Shown in pieces: positions 1 through 12,396 of a DNA stretch of 64,000 nucleotides (its first letter is position 1; every line of letters begins with the position of its first letter). The position numbers were made by a program, and so were the translations under genes. Where the stretch lies: assembly GCA_028673005.1 (NCBI GenBank), contig CM054116.1, forward strand, positions 33,452,854-33,516,853, given 5' to 3'. The stretch comes from Tanypteryx hageni (lineage: Eukaryota; Arthropoda; Insecta; Odonata; Petaluridae). The notes below the pieces were generated by a model. It was not told the DNA's origin. It made no database searches and was given only the letters and a program-made list of their open reading frames with translations.

Positions 1-51
<51 letters not shown>
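1..51. repeat. (TA)n microsatellite at the window edge
   Basis: Perfect TA dinucleotide run that begins at the first base, so its true length is not visible. Confidence 0.95.
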
Positions 52-54
<3 letters not shown>

Positions 55-2914
55 CTTAAGGAAAAGGAAAGGTAGTGATGAGGGTGGCAACAAGGTGTTG
101 AAGGAAGCCCAGCAGACACCAAGTTGAGGACAAAGTTGGCAAGTTGCTGGGGGTGTCGAAGAGACATTGTCTATAATAAATCAAAGGTTCAATTTCAGGA
201 GCAGTATTTTCTTCGTTTGATTAACATGGGGATGAGGGTATCATATTTATCAATTACATTTTAAAATTACTTAGAATCATCGTATGAATTTGGTACTAAA
301 AACAAAGTACCTCTTAAAGAATAAAATTTTATTTTATTACCGTTGTCTATCGAATAAGTCCACAAATTAGACTTGAACGTGAAACTTTTTTATGTATTTT
401 TACGAGAAAATGTTTCGTTGTCAAGGTGATTTGCATTGTTGCTAGTTTCTTGTTACTGTGTATGATTGACTGGAATTATAAGTTTGTGTCGCATCTGTCC
501 ACATATTCAAGAGTTTTTGATGCTGTTTTGAAGTTTCAACAATACCTGGGTTAGATTAAATATTACAGATCGAGGCAGATTTATGAGAATTTTTCCTTGC
601 AAAGGATCTTTCCATGATTGGCTCTATATTGAAGTTCTTTGGTACTGAAATATGTATTCAGGATTTTATTCAAGCAGTTGAGCTGGTGTGTATTAAATCT
701 CCTCTCGAGATGAATGTGATTGTTGGAGTAAGGGTATTAGGCAATGAAGATTGTGAGCAAAGCCCTCTGGTGAGGAAAGTGATTCCCTTAGACCTGTAGT
801 TTGTTTTAACTGAAGGGATGCTGGCACAGATTAAAACTCCCCGAAACCCAGAAAATGTGTGATTAGTTGTCAGAGAGAGCATGTCAATTCTTACCAAGGA
901 GTAATTATCCCTGAACCCATGTATGTAAATTTATTATTCTTATGGTTTATTGTTTATTTTATAACAAATTAGATATTCCTACCCTGGGCAAATGAGCATT
1001 GAAAAGACATGATTTTTTGTGTCAGTGAAATTCATTGATGTATGAACGCTTTAGGATAAGTGAAGTTTATGTATTATACAGGCATACCCTGCTATAATGT
1101 ACAGATGTGACCCAGTGTTTCGGTACATAAAGCGAAAGTACATTAAGCGAATATAGGAATTACATGTTAAAGGGGGGGGGGGGGTTAGGCTCCAGACTCA
1201 ATCCTAAAATGAGTTTTTTTGCTAATAAAACCCCAAAAGTATTATATTAAATACTAAAAGCATTAATTAATACATAAACAGTTCATAAAATAGTTTTAAA
1301 TGCAAAGAAAGTAGGGATAGTCGTGGAGTTGTTTCATGGCTGGCTGGTGTGTCAAGTTGCTAAAAATTTGAGTATTTCGAAACCCTTGGTCCGAAATTCT
1401 TGATGAAAAGTTGATAGTGGAGAAGGAATTGAAATATAATAAAAGTTCAACAACAGTAATTACTCGCAGTGGTTCAGCACCATGAGGACTCCAAAAAACA
1501 AGTGCGGTCCAGCAGATGCATTCTCGTAAAAGTGGCATACAGACGATTCTGTTACCAAGTGAAGGTCACGTTTTGCACATTTAGTTTGATAGATTTATAT
1601 TGCAGGAAAAGCATAATGGTACCCCTAAACCTGGTGTGATTCAAACAACATTGGTGCCAATCCTGTAATATTTTCCAAAATAACGTCTTTCTGTTACAGT
1701 ATCGTGATCACAGTTGATTTAGAAGTTCATAGACCTTCCAATTTCATTTATTGAAATGCCACTCTCATATTTTCTAATCATACTTAGTTTATCCTCTAAA
1801 GTAATTGCTTTCTGCACTTTCTTTTCACAATTAGAGACATCACCTACACTTCCTTTTATTAGAAGACATTTTTAATTATTTAATGTCTTAAATATGCAAT
1901 ATTCAGAAATCACATCTTGATCTGCACTGAACTAAAAAATAAGACAGAATCTTCTAGAGCAGGGGTGTGCTTTGTTGGGCCATTTTATAAGCCGCAAGTG
2001 CCTCAACAGGACAGATGAGAGTTTATATGGGAACTTATTCAAGAGATCATACGTGATTTTTAAAATGAAAATAAAGTCTAAAAAATTTTTTAGCATTATA
2101 TCTTCACTAAGCAAGGTTTTATGGCTGCAATTTTAATTAAAGTTTACAAAATTGTTTGGATTAAATATAATGGACCCCATCCTAATCAAAGTGTCGTGGA
2201 CCGTATAAAATGCTCTTGTGAGACTGATGCGGCAGCTTCTGATTGGGTGAAATTTGACTTGGCATCAGTGTACACTTTAGCAAAGTTGGCATCCAGTATG
2301 TAAGTTGTACAGGGATCTAGGTATCAATGTTATAAGTACTTTATAATGAAAGTATGTTGAGCAAGCGTATGTAAAGCAAGGTTGTATTTTATCATGGCAT
2401 AAGGCAGCTATATGTTCCAAGTGACCATAAATTAGCTAACCTTGAAGCTGCAGATAAATTTGAAAATTTTTTAGCAATGTAATTGTTGAATATGACCAAA
2501 TTTATGATGCAGATGAAACCTATTTTGGTATTGTTTAACTAATTCATAATTTGTGCTATAATTTTAGTATTCCTTTGATAACAATAACTTTTAGCTAAAA
2601 GGAATTCTTGAAAATTGATATTTCTCATTTGTCTCAAGTGAAACATTGTTTTTACCTCAATATGGTTTGGAATTATTAACTTGAGGCCATTTTTATTAGC
2701 AAGGATATTTTAAGATATTGGAAGTCTAATACATTGGATAGAAAATTGTGATTTAGTATATCTCTTGGTGTTATTGTTTTTTTATAGATTAAATTTTTAT
2801 TGGTAATTTATTTATATTTACTATCATCCTGGCATTTCATATAATATGTAATTTTAAAAAGGTTAATTTAGGAAAATGTGTATTTGGTCTCTCAAAAAAA
2901 GATTTATTTTTCAG
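52..2914 (+). other. Probable intron of the zinc-transporter gene; no exon recognised
   Basis: AT-rich DNA ahead of the terminal ZnT exon. I looked for the preceding ZnT exon (the usual HIWSLT-type segment) and did not find it, so the previous exon probably lies outside the window. Contents seen: a pogo-like terminal repeat near 1079, a run of G at about 1171-1184, and a possible hAT-like end near 1961. Short open frames here show no recognisable domain. Confidence 0.4.
1079..1190 (+). repeat. pogo-like terminal inverted repeat remnant plus poly-G tract
   Basis: After a TA dinucleotide the sequence starts CAGGCATACCCTGCTATAA and continues with the repeated theme of 'gtacataaagcg'. This resembles the CAG(T/G)-starting ends of pogo/Tigger elements elsewhere in the window (25549, 46699, 52336). 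No matching right end was identified, so this may be a truncated MITE. Confidence 0.4.
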
Positions 2915-3063
2915 ACCCATCTGCTGACCCTGAACAAGTTCTTTTGCAAGCTCAGAGACTTCTTCGTTATAAATTTGATATACAGTCTACCACCATACAA
3001 GTGGAAAAATTTAAGCCTAACATCATGCAGACCTGTTCCTATTGTCAAGACCCTGCACCTTGA
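2915..3063 (+). CDS. Zinc transporter (SLC30/ZnT family), C-terminal exon
   Basis: This is the last coding exon of a cation-diffusion-facilitator zinc transporter, a membrane protein that exports Zn2+ from the cytosol to vesicles or outside the cell. A polypyrimidine tract ending TTTTTCAG gives an acceptor at 2914. The exon then reads, in the frame ending at the TGA at 3061-3063, about 49 codons. The encoded piece is the cytosolic C-terminal domain end: ADPEQVLLQAQRLLRYKFDI, then TTIQVEKF, then a terminal C-x-x-C (CSYC) followed by QDP. ZnT2/3/8-type proteins have the same layout: an ADPE-type helix, a T-(I/L)-Q-(V/I)-E strand and a terminal Cys-x-x-Cys with QxP. The exon starts with two bases completing a codon, so the upstream exon must end in phase 1; that exon is not in the window. 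The frame is undamaged. Which ZnT paralogue it is cannot be decided from this exon. Confidence 0.82.
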
Positions 3064-4931
3064 AGCAATGAACATTGATGATATAGTCAATTTTTGTTTT
3101 GAAGTTAGCTTTAGACAAGGATTATCTTTACTTTTTTCCTGGTAACTTGTCAACACCTTGGGACATTAGGTTAATCAAATTAATGGTGGAGGCATTGATA
3201 TTTAACTGTGATTAGTGATACTCATTAAGGGGATTTTTTGCATTTACTGAGAATGGGATAAGTAAAGCTTTTACTTGCAACACAGTTGATGAAAAATTAC
3301 TTAATTTAAAGCTGAATAGTAAGTAATGTATGATGGATTGTATGCAAAATTTTGATACAATCTGAACATTGAAGTGCAGACTGGATCAAGCAGATTATAC
3401 AGTAATAATTTTGAGTTACTTCATGATTTATTTCCCTTTTACAGTGCATTTCAAAATGGACAATGATCTGTATATTTTTAAAATTTTATATTTCATTCAT
3501 CCATCGATACTGTAGATGCAATTCCACATTAGTAAGGCATGTATTTTGCCGTTATTAAGTTCAAGCAATATTCTTGTACTTTAAACAGACTGTGATTATA
3601 TTCAAATATGCTCCAAAACTATTGAGCATGTACTTCACATACTTGTGAATGTTTTGGAGATTTTTTACTGCCGACCAAGATCAGATTGAGAAAGAAAAAT
3701 ACATCACAAAAATATTCCCACCCAACTTTCTTTGAACTCTGGTGTGGGAAGCACGTAGATACTTAAGGTGGACTATGTACATATCTTTTTATAATGGAGT
3801 TTGAAATTTTTTTACCAAGATCTGAATGTAATAATTTCTGAATTTTAAACTTTATTTAATAGCTGGTTTTAAATATTTTGTGGCAAATTTCTCGTTAGAA
3901 TGCTTACATTTAAAAGACTTGTTTATTAATTAAAAATAGTGGCATTTTATATATTTAAATAATTTAAAAATTGTTAATATTATCATTAACTATGTACAAA
4001 ATCCTGTGTATTAACTTTATTTTCTTAAGTTTATTAAATATCTATTTTGTTGACTTGTGTGGTTCTTTTTATATTACATTAAAAATTTATGCAGAACATT
4101 TTGCTAATCTTTTTTGTTTGAGGAAAATTAAAAGCTTTCAATTTCAGAAGTTATGTAAATCCATGCAAGACAAGATTACTATTTTTTATGGTCAATATTT
4201 TAAAAATTATTTGTAGTTACGCCTAATTGAGAAATATTAAAATTTAACTTTGGAAAAATAACAATTATTGAAAAGTAATATTATAATCTCTGAACAAATC
4301 ATTGATAATCATGCAAAATATATGAAATTTATCATTGCTTGTTTACTTTGAAATTGAATCTTAAACTTGGGTTAATAATTTTAATTAAATGATGGCATTA
4401 ATTAAAAAAAAGGCATAATTTGGAATAGAACATCACTGAAAAAATATTTGGAAGTTCTTTAAATTGAATTAGTATGAACCAATATTTTACCTCAATATTA
4501 CTTCTCTTAATGAGAAAAGAAATTAAAATATTTTGTGATAGTTAAATGTGATATAACTGTAGGATGAGACCTCGTTTAAGTGTGTTACAATGGAAGAAAT
4601 GAGTAAAAAGTGTTGTATTTACATTAAATAATTGCAATTTACTGGCATTTTTTAAAAAGTTCCATTTGTGTATTACATTTATGAAAACAAATTATAAATT
4701 AATGTAAAAATGTCCAATGTAAATAGGTTGTAGATACTGTAATCTGATTGCAATATTTTTCATTTATTAGTTTGCAATTGTTTTTATTGTGAAAGGTTTA
4801 CTTAAAAACATATACTGACAATAATAACCCTCTTATACAGAATTATGGTTCTTATTTCAGTATTACTTCCTGTTCATGAAACGTGAGGGCAATTTCATAA
4901 GACAAATAATGTGAACTTCATTTATGTATTG
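3064..4931. other. 3' UTR / intergenic AT-rich DNA, no gene seen
   Basis: Very AT-rich DNA downstream of the ZnT stop codon, probably its 3' untranslated region and then intergenic sequence. The open frame at 3971-4216 has a low-complexity, hydrophobic composition typical of AT-rich noise. Confidence 0.5.
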
Positions 4932-5370
4932 CAGAGGTGGGCAATATTTTCTACATGGGGAGCCTCATTAGCAGTAGTGGAAATACAAACTTTTGGCTGC
5001 CCCTGTAAAAATAATTTTTGGACCCCTTCACAATTTAATACAAAATATACATGTAGCAGCAGGGCCCCCTAAATCTATCCTCCTCCCGTCATAGACTGCA
5101 ATATTATAGTTCCCCTACTGATCGTTGGCGGTTGTGAATCCTTGGGCAGTCCCTATTGGAGGTAGCCAATTCTTCGGTAAACCAGATAAAAGTTAGAATA
5201 AGTTACATAGATATTGTGATATCGTATAAGTGAAAAACATCTAAATTAGGTATTTAGGGTTAACATTGCAATATTAAATGTTTTATTATTATAATCTGAA
5301 TTAACAAATGAGTTTTATTGATCTCTTATTCAAAATAGCTTTGTGGGTCACATGCAGCTCCCTCCTAACT
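4932..5370. repeat. hAT-like element relic
   Basis: The left end CAGAGGTGGGCAATATTTTC resembles hAT terminal repeats (CAGnGGTnGGCAA). Near 5340-5370, reading on the minus strand, a 'ctgcatgtgacccacaaagc' stretch recalls the subterminal part of similar hAT MITEs. The right terminal repeat and the 8-bp target duplication are not convincing, so boundaries are approximate. Confidence 0.4.
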
Positions 5371-6419
5371 AAGGGAAGTAACTGTTACACCAGTTCAAAG
5401 CATTTTCTGCAATGGGGGTTAGGAAACTTTTGGCAAATGGGAAATAATGTTTATTTGTAATTATCTCAGCCAGGTAAACCAAGTTTTGTATAGACTCCTC
5501 ATTTTTCCGTGGGATTGCCATAGAAAAAGAATCCCCAAAAAAGACTTGACTCCAGTAGATAATTTCTATCTCCCATACAATAAAACGCAAAAATCAATTT
5601 AGCAACATGAAAGCTTTCATTCTTTTGGTCATAAAAATTAGAAAAATTGACCCTTGATTTTCTCACACCATTTTAAAGGAAAATGAACCATTTCTTAGCC
5701 ATATCACAGATTGCTTCCCTAAATCCGCAAACACTTGAATTTTACATTTAAATGACATTTTGGGAAAATTTAGCAATTCAATGAGGATTTTCCTCAACAA
5801 TGCCACTGTAGAAATCGTGACCCCATTTTTGTCTCAATTCTTATGAGTAATATATGTGTATGTATTGAGTGCCTTAATGAGCCATCAAGCATTTAACGTG
5901 TTGACCAGAGGGACGTCAATTTCCCATCATACCGACTTTTTGTATGACATTAAATAAGGCTCCAAGGCAAACTTTCTGGATGAGACAATTTTAGCTCATG
6001 GACAATTATATGTTGCACTATCGTGAACCAGAAATGGAAGTAATTTGAGTTTGATAAAAATTCACATCTATAAGGAAAATGACAGCCATGTTTTCATCTT
6101 GAATGTTGTGTATAAAAAAATTTTAAATCCCTAATTTTTCTATCAAATCTTGTAATCGATGTTTTACTTTTTCTTACTGTTAATTTTTTACGCATACTTA
6201 CGAATTTAAAAACTGATTAAATATCTTAAATGATGTACAGCAGTTTTCTATGGCAGAGCATTTAAAGTTTGTTATACATCAATTGTTATAATTTTAAATA
6301 AAATTTTTATATTTGAAAGATATGAATAAATTATTTCTAAGAATAGTAAGCACGAGATGTTTTAAGTTAATCATATATTCATTCCTGTCATATTGATTGG
6401 CTTGCATATAAACAATACA

Positions 6420-6802
6420 CAGACCCTTAACAAAGTTCAAAGACAAGGGTTCAGTTTTGGCATGGAAATGTTCTCGAGCACCTAGTGTCACCCAAAACCA
6501 TTTCCTCAACCCAGTGTATGTTGGCCTCGGAACGACTGCTACTAAGTCTTGGTTCACATGCTTCATTCTCGCAAGATTCCCATCTTTCACAAAACTAACG
6601 CACATTTTTTACACCCCTCAGGCCTTCAGGACACACTTCTGATATTTTCCGATGAATTTTAATAGGAGTTTTTCCCCATGAGATGCAAATATCGGATAAT
6701 CACATGTTCTTTATGAGCGAAGACCACCATTGTAAGTATGACAAACATAGTATGCTGTCTGGAGCACTGTAATTGATGTGAGGTATTGCGTTGTCCTGCC
6801 AT
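6420..6802 (-). pseudogene. Mariner/Tc1-like transposase N-terminal relic
   Basis: On the minus strand an ATG at 6802 opens a frame that drifts through several stops and frameshifts. Scattered across frames are pieces resembling the helix-turn-helix part of a Tc1/mariner-type transposase, e.g. HVIIRYLHLMGK followed downstream by a 'CERWESREFHEACEP'-like segment. No catalytic DDE/D motif is recognisable, and no terminal repeats were paired. This is a weak family assignment based on overall pattern only. Confidence 0.3.
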
Positions 6803-7323
6803 CTTTTGAGAACATTCAAAACTGACAACCCTTTTAAAAGCAGTACCAATCATATACTTTATTTTATAACTTGAACGCACCTTGTATATTGATAGATCAA
6901 GCCTTCTTGACCTTGAAGCAAAAAAGATGCAACAGTCAGAGGGTGACCACTCTTTGTAAGCCCTAAATACTATTAACTTTCTTTTATCTTAAAGAGGTCA
7001 ATATACTCATTAACTGTAATAAAAGTGATCACTTCTTAAGTGAAAAAATAAACTACAATAATCGATAACATATTAGACGATTTGTATAGATAAGATTGTG
7101 CCTTTTCATTGGTTAACTTAACAATTTAATACAAACCAACTCTGTTTGTCACTATCATTATCTCCAGTTGTGTTAATCGGTGATAAATTTTTAGTTAACT
7201 AATTCAAACTAAAAAGGCAAGTATTATAATATCAACGTTAACATTCTACAATGACATACTTGTATTATATTACAAAAGGCTGCAAAAGAACCCCCGAGGC
7301 ACTTTTTTTCCTTCTTTCAACAT

Positions 7324-7698
7324 ACTAGGTTTTCTAAAAATCTGATCAACATATCAGTATGCCATTTGCAAAATATAAGACACATCTCAACTGAATAATT
7401 TGCCTTTATCTCATTCATCAAACATCCATGACTTGATACATTCCAAATGCATCAATAACTGTCAATTAGGTTAGGTTCAAGAGTATTTAACTAGATAATT
7501 TCAGTATTTTATAACAAACTTGACCTTGTTAAAGAGCCCAAAAAGGAACCAATTTGCATCCAAAACAAAAATATTTAGGATATTTGCAAATTGATTGTAG
7601 ATAAAATTGTCAATTCACAAGTTATGGCATAACTGTTCCCAAATCAAACTCGGGCCCTTATTTTATGTGGTAATTATCCAAAAGTCTCTTCAATCATC
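7324..7698. repeat. 375-bp tandem duplication, copy 1
   Basis: First unit, from ACTAGGTTTTCTAAAAATC to CTCTTCAATCATC. It is followed immediately by a nearly identical second unit at 7699-8073. I noticed about three single-base differences between copies. No coding content. Confidence 0.95.
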
Positions 7699-8073
7699 AC
7701 TAGGTTTTCTAAAAATCTGATCAACATATCAGTATGCCATTTGCAAAATATAAGACACATCTCAACTGAATAATTTGCCTTTATCTCATTCATCAAATAT
7801 CCATGACTTGATACATTCCAAATGCATCAATAACTGTCAATTAGGTTAGGTTCAAGAGTATTTAACTAGATAATTTCAGTATTTTATAACAAACTTGACC
7901 TTGTTAAAGAGCCCAAAAAGGAACCAATTTGCATCCAAAACAAAAATATTTAGGATATTTGCAAATCGATTGTAGATAAAATTGTCAATTCACAAGTTAT
8001 GGCATAACTGTTCCCAAATCAAACTCGGGTCCTTATTTTATGTGGTAATTATCCAAAAGTCTCTTCAATCATC
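7699..8073. repeat. 375-bp tandem duplication, copy 2
   Basis: Second unit, directly abutting copy 1 with the same start and end. Differences seen: aaacatcc/aaatatcc, aaattgat/aaatcgat and cgggccctt/cgggtcctt. Confidence 0.95.
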
Positions 8074-11000
8074 AATTTCTATATATGTAACTGAAAGAAG
8101 GATTAAAATAGATTAAGCCATTTGTGCAATTCAACATTCTTTGGGATTTGAAAATTTGATCACAATATACAGTGAAATTACAATAAAAGTTTCCTATTTA
8201 AGAATTTATTGCAATGCCAGCTATTATGCATTCACCTTAAGTGATTAAGGTTCAAATCCTGCACATATAAGTTCTTATGGCAGATACATCATTTAACAAG
8301 TGCTGCTGAATCAGATAGTAAATGGTTTCTTCAAAATTCTTAATACAGAATGTTAAAATTTAATAAGTATATAGTTTATGACTAGTCCAAAACAACATTA
8401 CAACGAGAAGGAATACTGAATTGATTGGTGAAAAAGCAAGACTCAAGCTGCTTTATTTTAAAAGTTAACACATCAAACATTGGCAAACAGACCAAAAGCA
8501 AGCAAATTCATTTAAAAAAATACTAAAAATGACTTAATACTGCTATAATGAAACCTGCATATAATGCTAGGGCAAACATTATGAACTGGAAGTCAATTCT
8601 ACATCCAATGTTTTAACATCTGCAATAAACTTCAAACCATTGCTTTCAGCATGTATAAAGAAACAATAGTTAAAATTAGGGTGACCATATTTCAACAAGA
8701 TAAAAATGAGACATTTCACATAATTTATAACAAAAAACGGTACAAATGTTTTGCGCAATTTTATTAAAAGGGTGATTATCATCACTTTAATAATTGCATT
8801 ATTTGAAAGTTGGAACTCTATAGATAGGGAAATTATGTGTATCTTGTTATCTATATAACAAAAAAGAAAGGAACAATACTACATGCATGTATATAAGCTC
8901 AGCAGAGGCATTCTTTATGAATTTTGTAATCATGTCAAGAAAAATTGAAAAAGTTTTTAATGCCAAAAAGTTTTTTTCTAAGGAAAAATCGTTCGCTAAC
9001 CCTAATTATTGCATTTTTCACGAAAAAACTTAATCCTAATGGAAATGGAATTTAGCTTTGACTTTTTAATAATCTTTATGACTCTTGATTTTAATATAAT
9101 ATTAAACTAGGCATGAGATGTGGGTGATAATTGTTGCAGAATATTTTTATTTCATTTTCTACAGGCAAATATTATTACCAAGTAAATATATGTAACGAGT
9201 AATGGCAATTTGATTTTTTCTCATTTCAATTTTATCGAGAAGTTGAGCGGTAAGTTTAAAGCAAGTAGATAGTAACGCAGTTTACTGTTAAGCATATGTA
9301 AAATGTTTACAAAATACGAGCATAGAACAGAAGAAGATAGAAAATCACAGGTTAAACTGGACTAGTGCCCAGAATTAATTCTTAATTTGCTGTAACTATC
9401 ATGATATGTTACACAAACTTGCTTTACTTGATGAACGCCATATTATAATGAACTCCAAGGCAATACGATTGGGAAAAAGCCAGGCAAAATATTACCTCTG
9501 ACACAAAGCAACAATAGACATTTCTTTGTTTGACTAGCTTGATTAATTCCGCAACAAAGATACAACTACTGAGACCAAAGCTCATTCAGAGGAAACAATG
9601 AAAAGATATGGGGATCGCAAAACCTAATGCTGGCGAATAAATTTGTTTTCTGATCAATGAAGTTGTATCCATGGCCGTATTCAACCTTTCTTAGACTGAA
9701 AAATTATGAATTACGATTTAGTAAGATCAATATTCCCAAGAATCGTAAATGTATAATAATAATTTTAGTAGATCAGAAAATTGAATTCTTGTGATAGGTT
9801 ATAAAACGGGACATATGGACACCATATTTAAAATACATATATGAATAACCTTTGGCTAACTTGTACCATAGATGCGCTCAACTTGTTTGCAACAGCATGT
9901 AACATTAGTGATAAAGGTAATTACCAGAAGATGTCACTCAACTCCAATAACAAATAAGCCTGATATGAAAATTTTGTAGCTCTAGTTATGTTCAGCATTG
10001 GGCCACATAAGTTGCCATTAATTAATAAACAAACCAATATTAAGAGGCTAGGAAAAATGTCAAATGAACAGGCTCATATGTACAATCTCAGAAATATCAA
10101 CTTTTAATTTGTATACACCAATAATTATCTTACATCATTACAGCAGAAAATAAAAATGCAAGAATTGCAAAGTATGAAGATGGCTAAGCCTCACCCTTGG
10201 GATTAGGCTATCAGCAGTATAGCTAGAACTGAATGTATCAGAATCAAGCACACCATAAGCAAATGAAAATTTCAAAGTCCTATATACTCCATAATTTAGT
10301 AAAGCATCTCCACAAATAGAATTATGATATTTGCACAAAAAACATCCTCAGCAAGTTGTCGCAAATGTATCAGCTGATAGAATAACATTAAAGAAATACA
10401 ACAGCAATTATTTTTTTTCACAGGTGATTTTCTTTTCAAATAATAATCAGAATTTATGAATGAAAAATTGAAAAGGGAAATTTTTTAAATAATTCTGCTG
10501 GAGTATGGAAACGAAGCTCTTTAACCCTGCCATTTGGCAAAACAAAGAAATGCTTAAATAATAAAACAATAGCATCCAAAGACAATATTTATTTGTCATT
10601 CATGAAAAATCATAATTCTAATACAATGCAGACTAGATCTTCAAGTCACTTTGCAATTATGAAACGCACTCCAGTGCCTTTAAATGTGAAAATTCTCCAG
10701 CAGTGCCAGTCATCGGCCCTGCAAATACAATTCTCAGAATTAACACCTTAACTGAATTCCCAATTAAAACATATGGGCTATTTGTTTGCCAACCCATAAC
10801 TGCTATCAAACCACAATGGCCATTTAGGACTAACGAGTCCTACGGGAAAGCATCTCAGTCAGTGTTCCTGCTTGCCACAGCACTTGGCTAACACCCTGAA
10901 AAGGAAGAAAATCTGCTGCTTCAAATGTACAACTTATCGGTTTTTCCAGAACTTCATATACATTTAGTCACTTAAAATTATCAGTAACAAGGAAAAATGC

Positions 11001-11107
11001 CAATGACAATAACAGAGAATGAAAATTTCAAAATAAATACTTCATTTGCAAAACAACGTCATATGGCAAACTTTTTATTCTTAGGATGACGGGAGGAGAG
11101 ATAACTA
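8074..11107. other. Intergenic DNA, no gene seen
   Basis: AT-rich, with only short chance open frames. A slightly less AT-rich patch at about 10640-10890 has no recognised coding content. Part of this stretch could be 3' flanking DNA of KANSL2, but I see no exon. Confidence 0.4.
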
Positions 11108-11310
11108 TGAGGGGTGTTCAACAAGCAAGTTTTGGTGGCTTCGTAAATCGACACCATTTAATTCAAAATGAGAGCTACATAAATAATTAATAATCCTTCC
11201 TCTACTTCTGATACCCATCATGGCACTGCCAGCTATTGCGCAAACACTGGCCACGTAACCAGACAGCATGCAGTGGCGAGCATGCCCGAGACTGAGCAGG
11301 TTCAGACAGG

Positions 11311-12380
11311 ATGGCAAACGTTCGTTTGTTGGAGATGTGGACTAAAGAGGAGGTGCAGGCTGTTGTCCGGTATGAGTGGGCAAGAGGCTTGTCAGAAAGT
11401 GCCATTCACAGTAAGCTGGTGGAAGTGTATGGAGAAGAGGTGATGTCCAAGCAAATGGTATGGAGATGATGTCGGCTCTTCGGTGAAGGGCGAATGAGTC
11501 TGGGCAATGAGCATTGAACTGGCTATCCGTCTACTGCTGGTGCAGATGCCAATGTAAAGTGAGTGAATAAAATGATTCAAGAAAATAGGCGTGTTAAAGT
11601 GCATGTTGTGGCCAAAGAAATGGAGATTTCCATTGGGAGTGCCTACAGCATTATGCATGATGTTCTGGCCTACCAGAAAGTGCTGTCATGTTGGTTGCCT
11701 CGCCAACACCCGTGAGCATCGCAGTTTCAGGATTGGCTGCAGCCTGGAACATTTCATGTGTTACCCGAAGGATGGAAATGCCTTTCTGTATCGTATCATG
11801 ACAGGTGATGAGAACTGGGTGCACCATTTTACTCCTGAATCCAAGATCATGTCAATGGAGTGGAAGTACATGACATCTCCCGTGAAAAAAAGTTTAAGAT
11901 GACACAGTCTGCAGGAAAGGTCATACTAACTGTTCTGGGATGCCAAAGGCATTCTTGTTGTGGAACTCATGGAAAGAGGAGCAACCATTAATGCCAAGCG
12001 CTATTTTGAGACCTTGGTTCGACTGAAATCTGCCATCCTCCGAAAGCAACCAGGCCTCCTCACCAAAGGTGTCATTCTGCACGACGACAGTGCCCACCCA
12101 CACACTGCCCGACTGATGCAGGTCAAAATTGAAGAATTTGGTTGGAATGACAAGACCATCCCTCCTACAGCCCCGATCTGGTCCCTGGTGCCTTTCATTT
12201 GTTCCTGGTGTTGAAGAATGAAATGGAAGGTAGCATTTTTCAAGGAATATTGAGGTCCAGGAAGCTGTGCGCTATTTCCTTTGTATGCTGGCCACATGCT
12301 TCTTTGCAGTAGCATTTGAGAAGTCGGTGCACCGGTGGGAAAAATGTCTAAATGTGGAAGGGGACTATGTGGAGAAGTAG
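11311..12380 (+). pseudogene. Mariner transposase, inactivated
   Basis: A frame opens at the ATG at 11311 (MANVRLLEMWTKEEV) with an N-terminal helix-turn-helix typical of mariner transposases. It is then cut by several in-frame stops and frameshifts. Recognisable later segments are the first catalytic Asp region (TGDENWVHHF, about 11800-11840), an ILVVELMERGATINAKRY segment near 11950-12000, the second Asp region (VILHDDSAHPHTA, about 12070-12110) and, after a frameshift near 12165, YSPDLVP with the third Asp. The order matches a mariner D,D34D transposase. It ends at a TAG at 12378-12380, just before the nested insertion. It cannot encode a full protein. Confidence 0.88.
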
Positions 12381-12396
12381 AGGAAGAATGATGCTA

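Noticed and set aside
614..897. Overlapping open frames on both strands
   Set aside because: No domain, no splice context tied to the ZnT exon, and lengths are what AT-rich DNA gives by chance.
2121..2303. Small plus-strand frame considered as an upstream ZnT exon
   Set aside because: No similarity to ZnT transmembrane or C-terminal segments and no fitting splice pair.
3971..4216. 81-codon hydrophobic frame
   Set aside because: Phe/Leu/Ile/Lys-rich composition typical of translated AT-rich noise; no homologue recognised.
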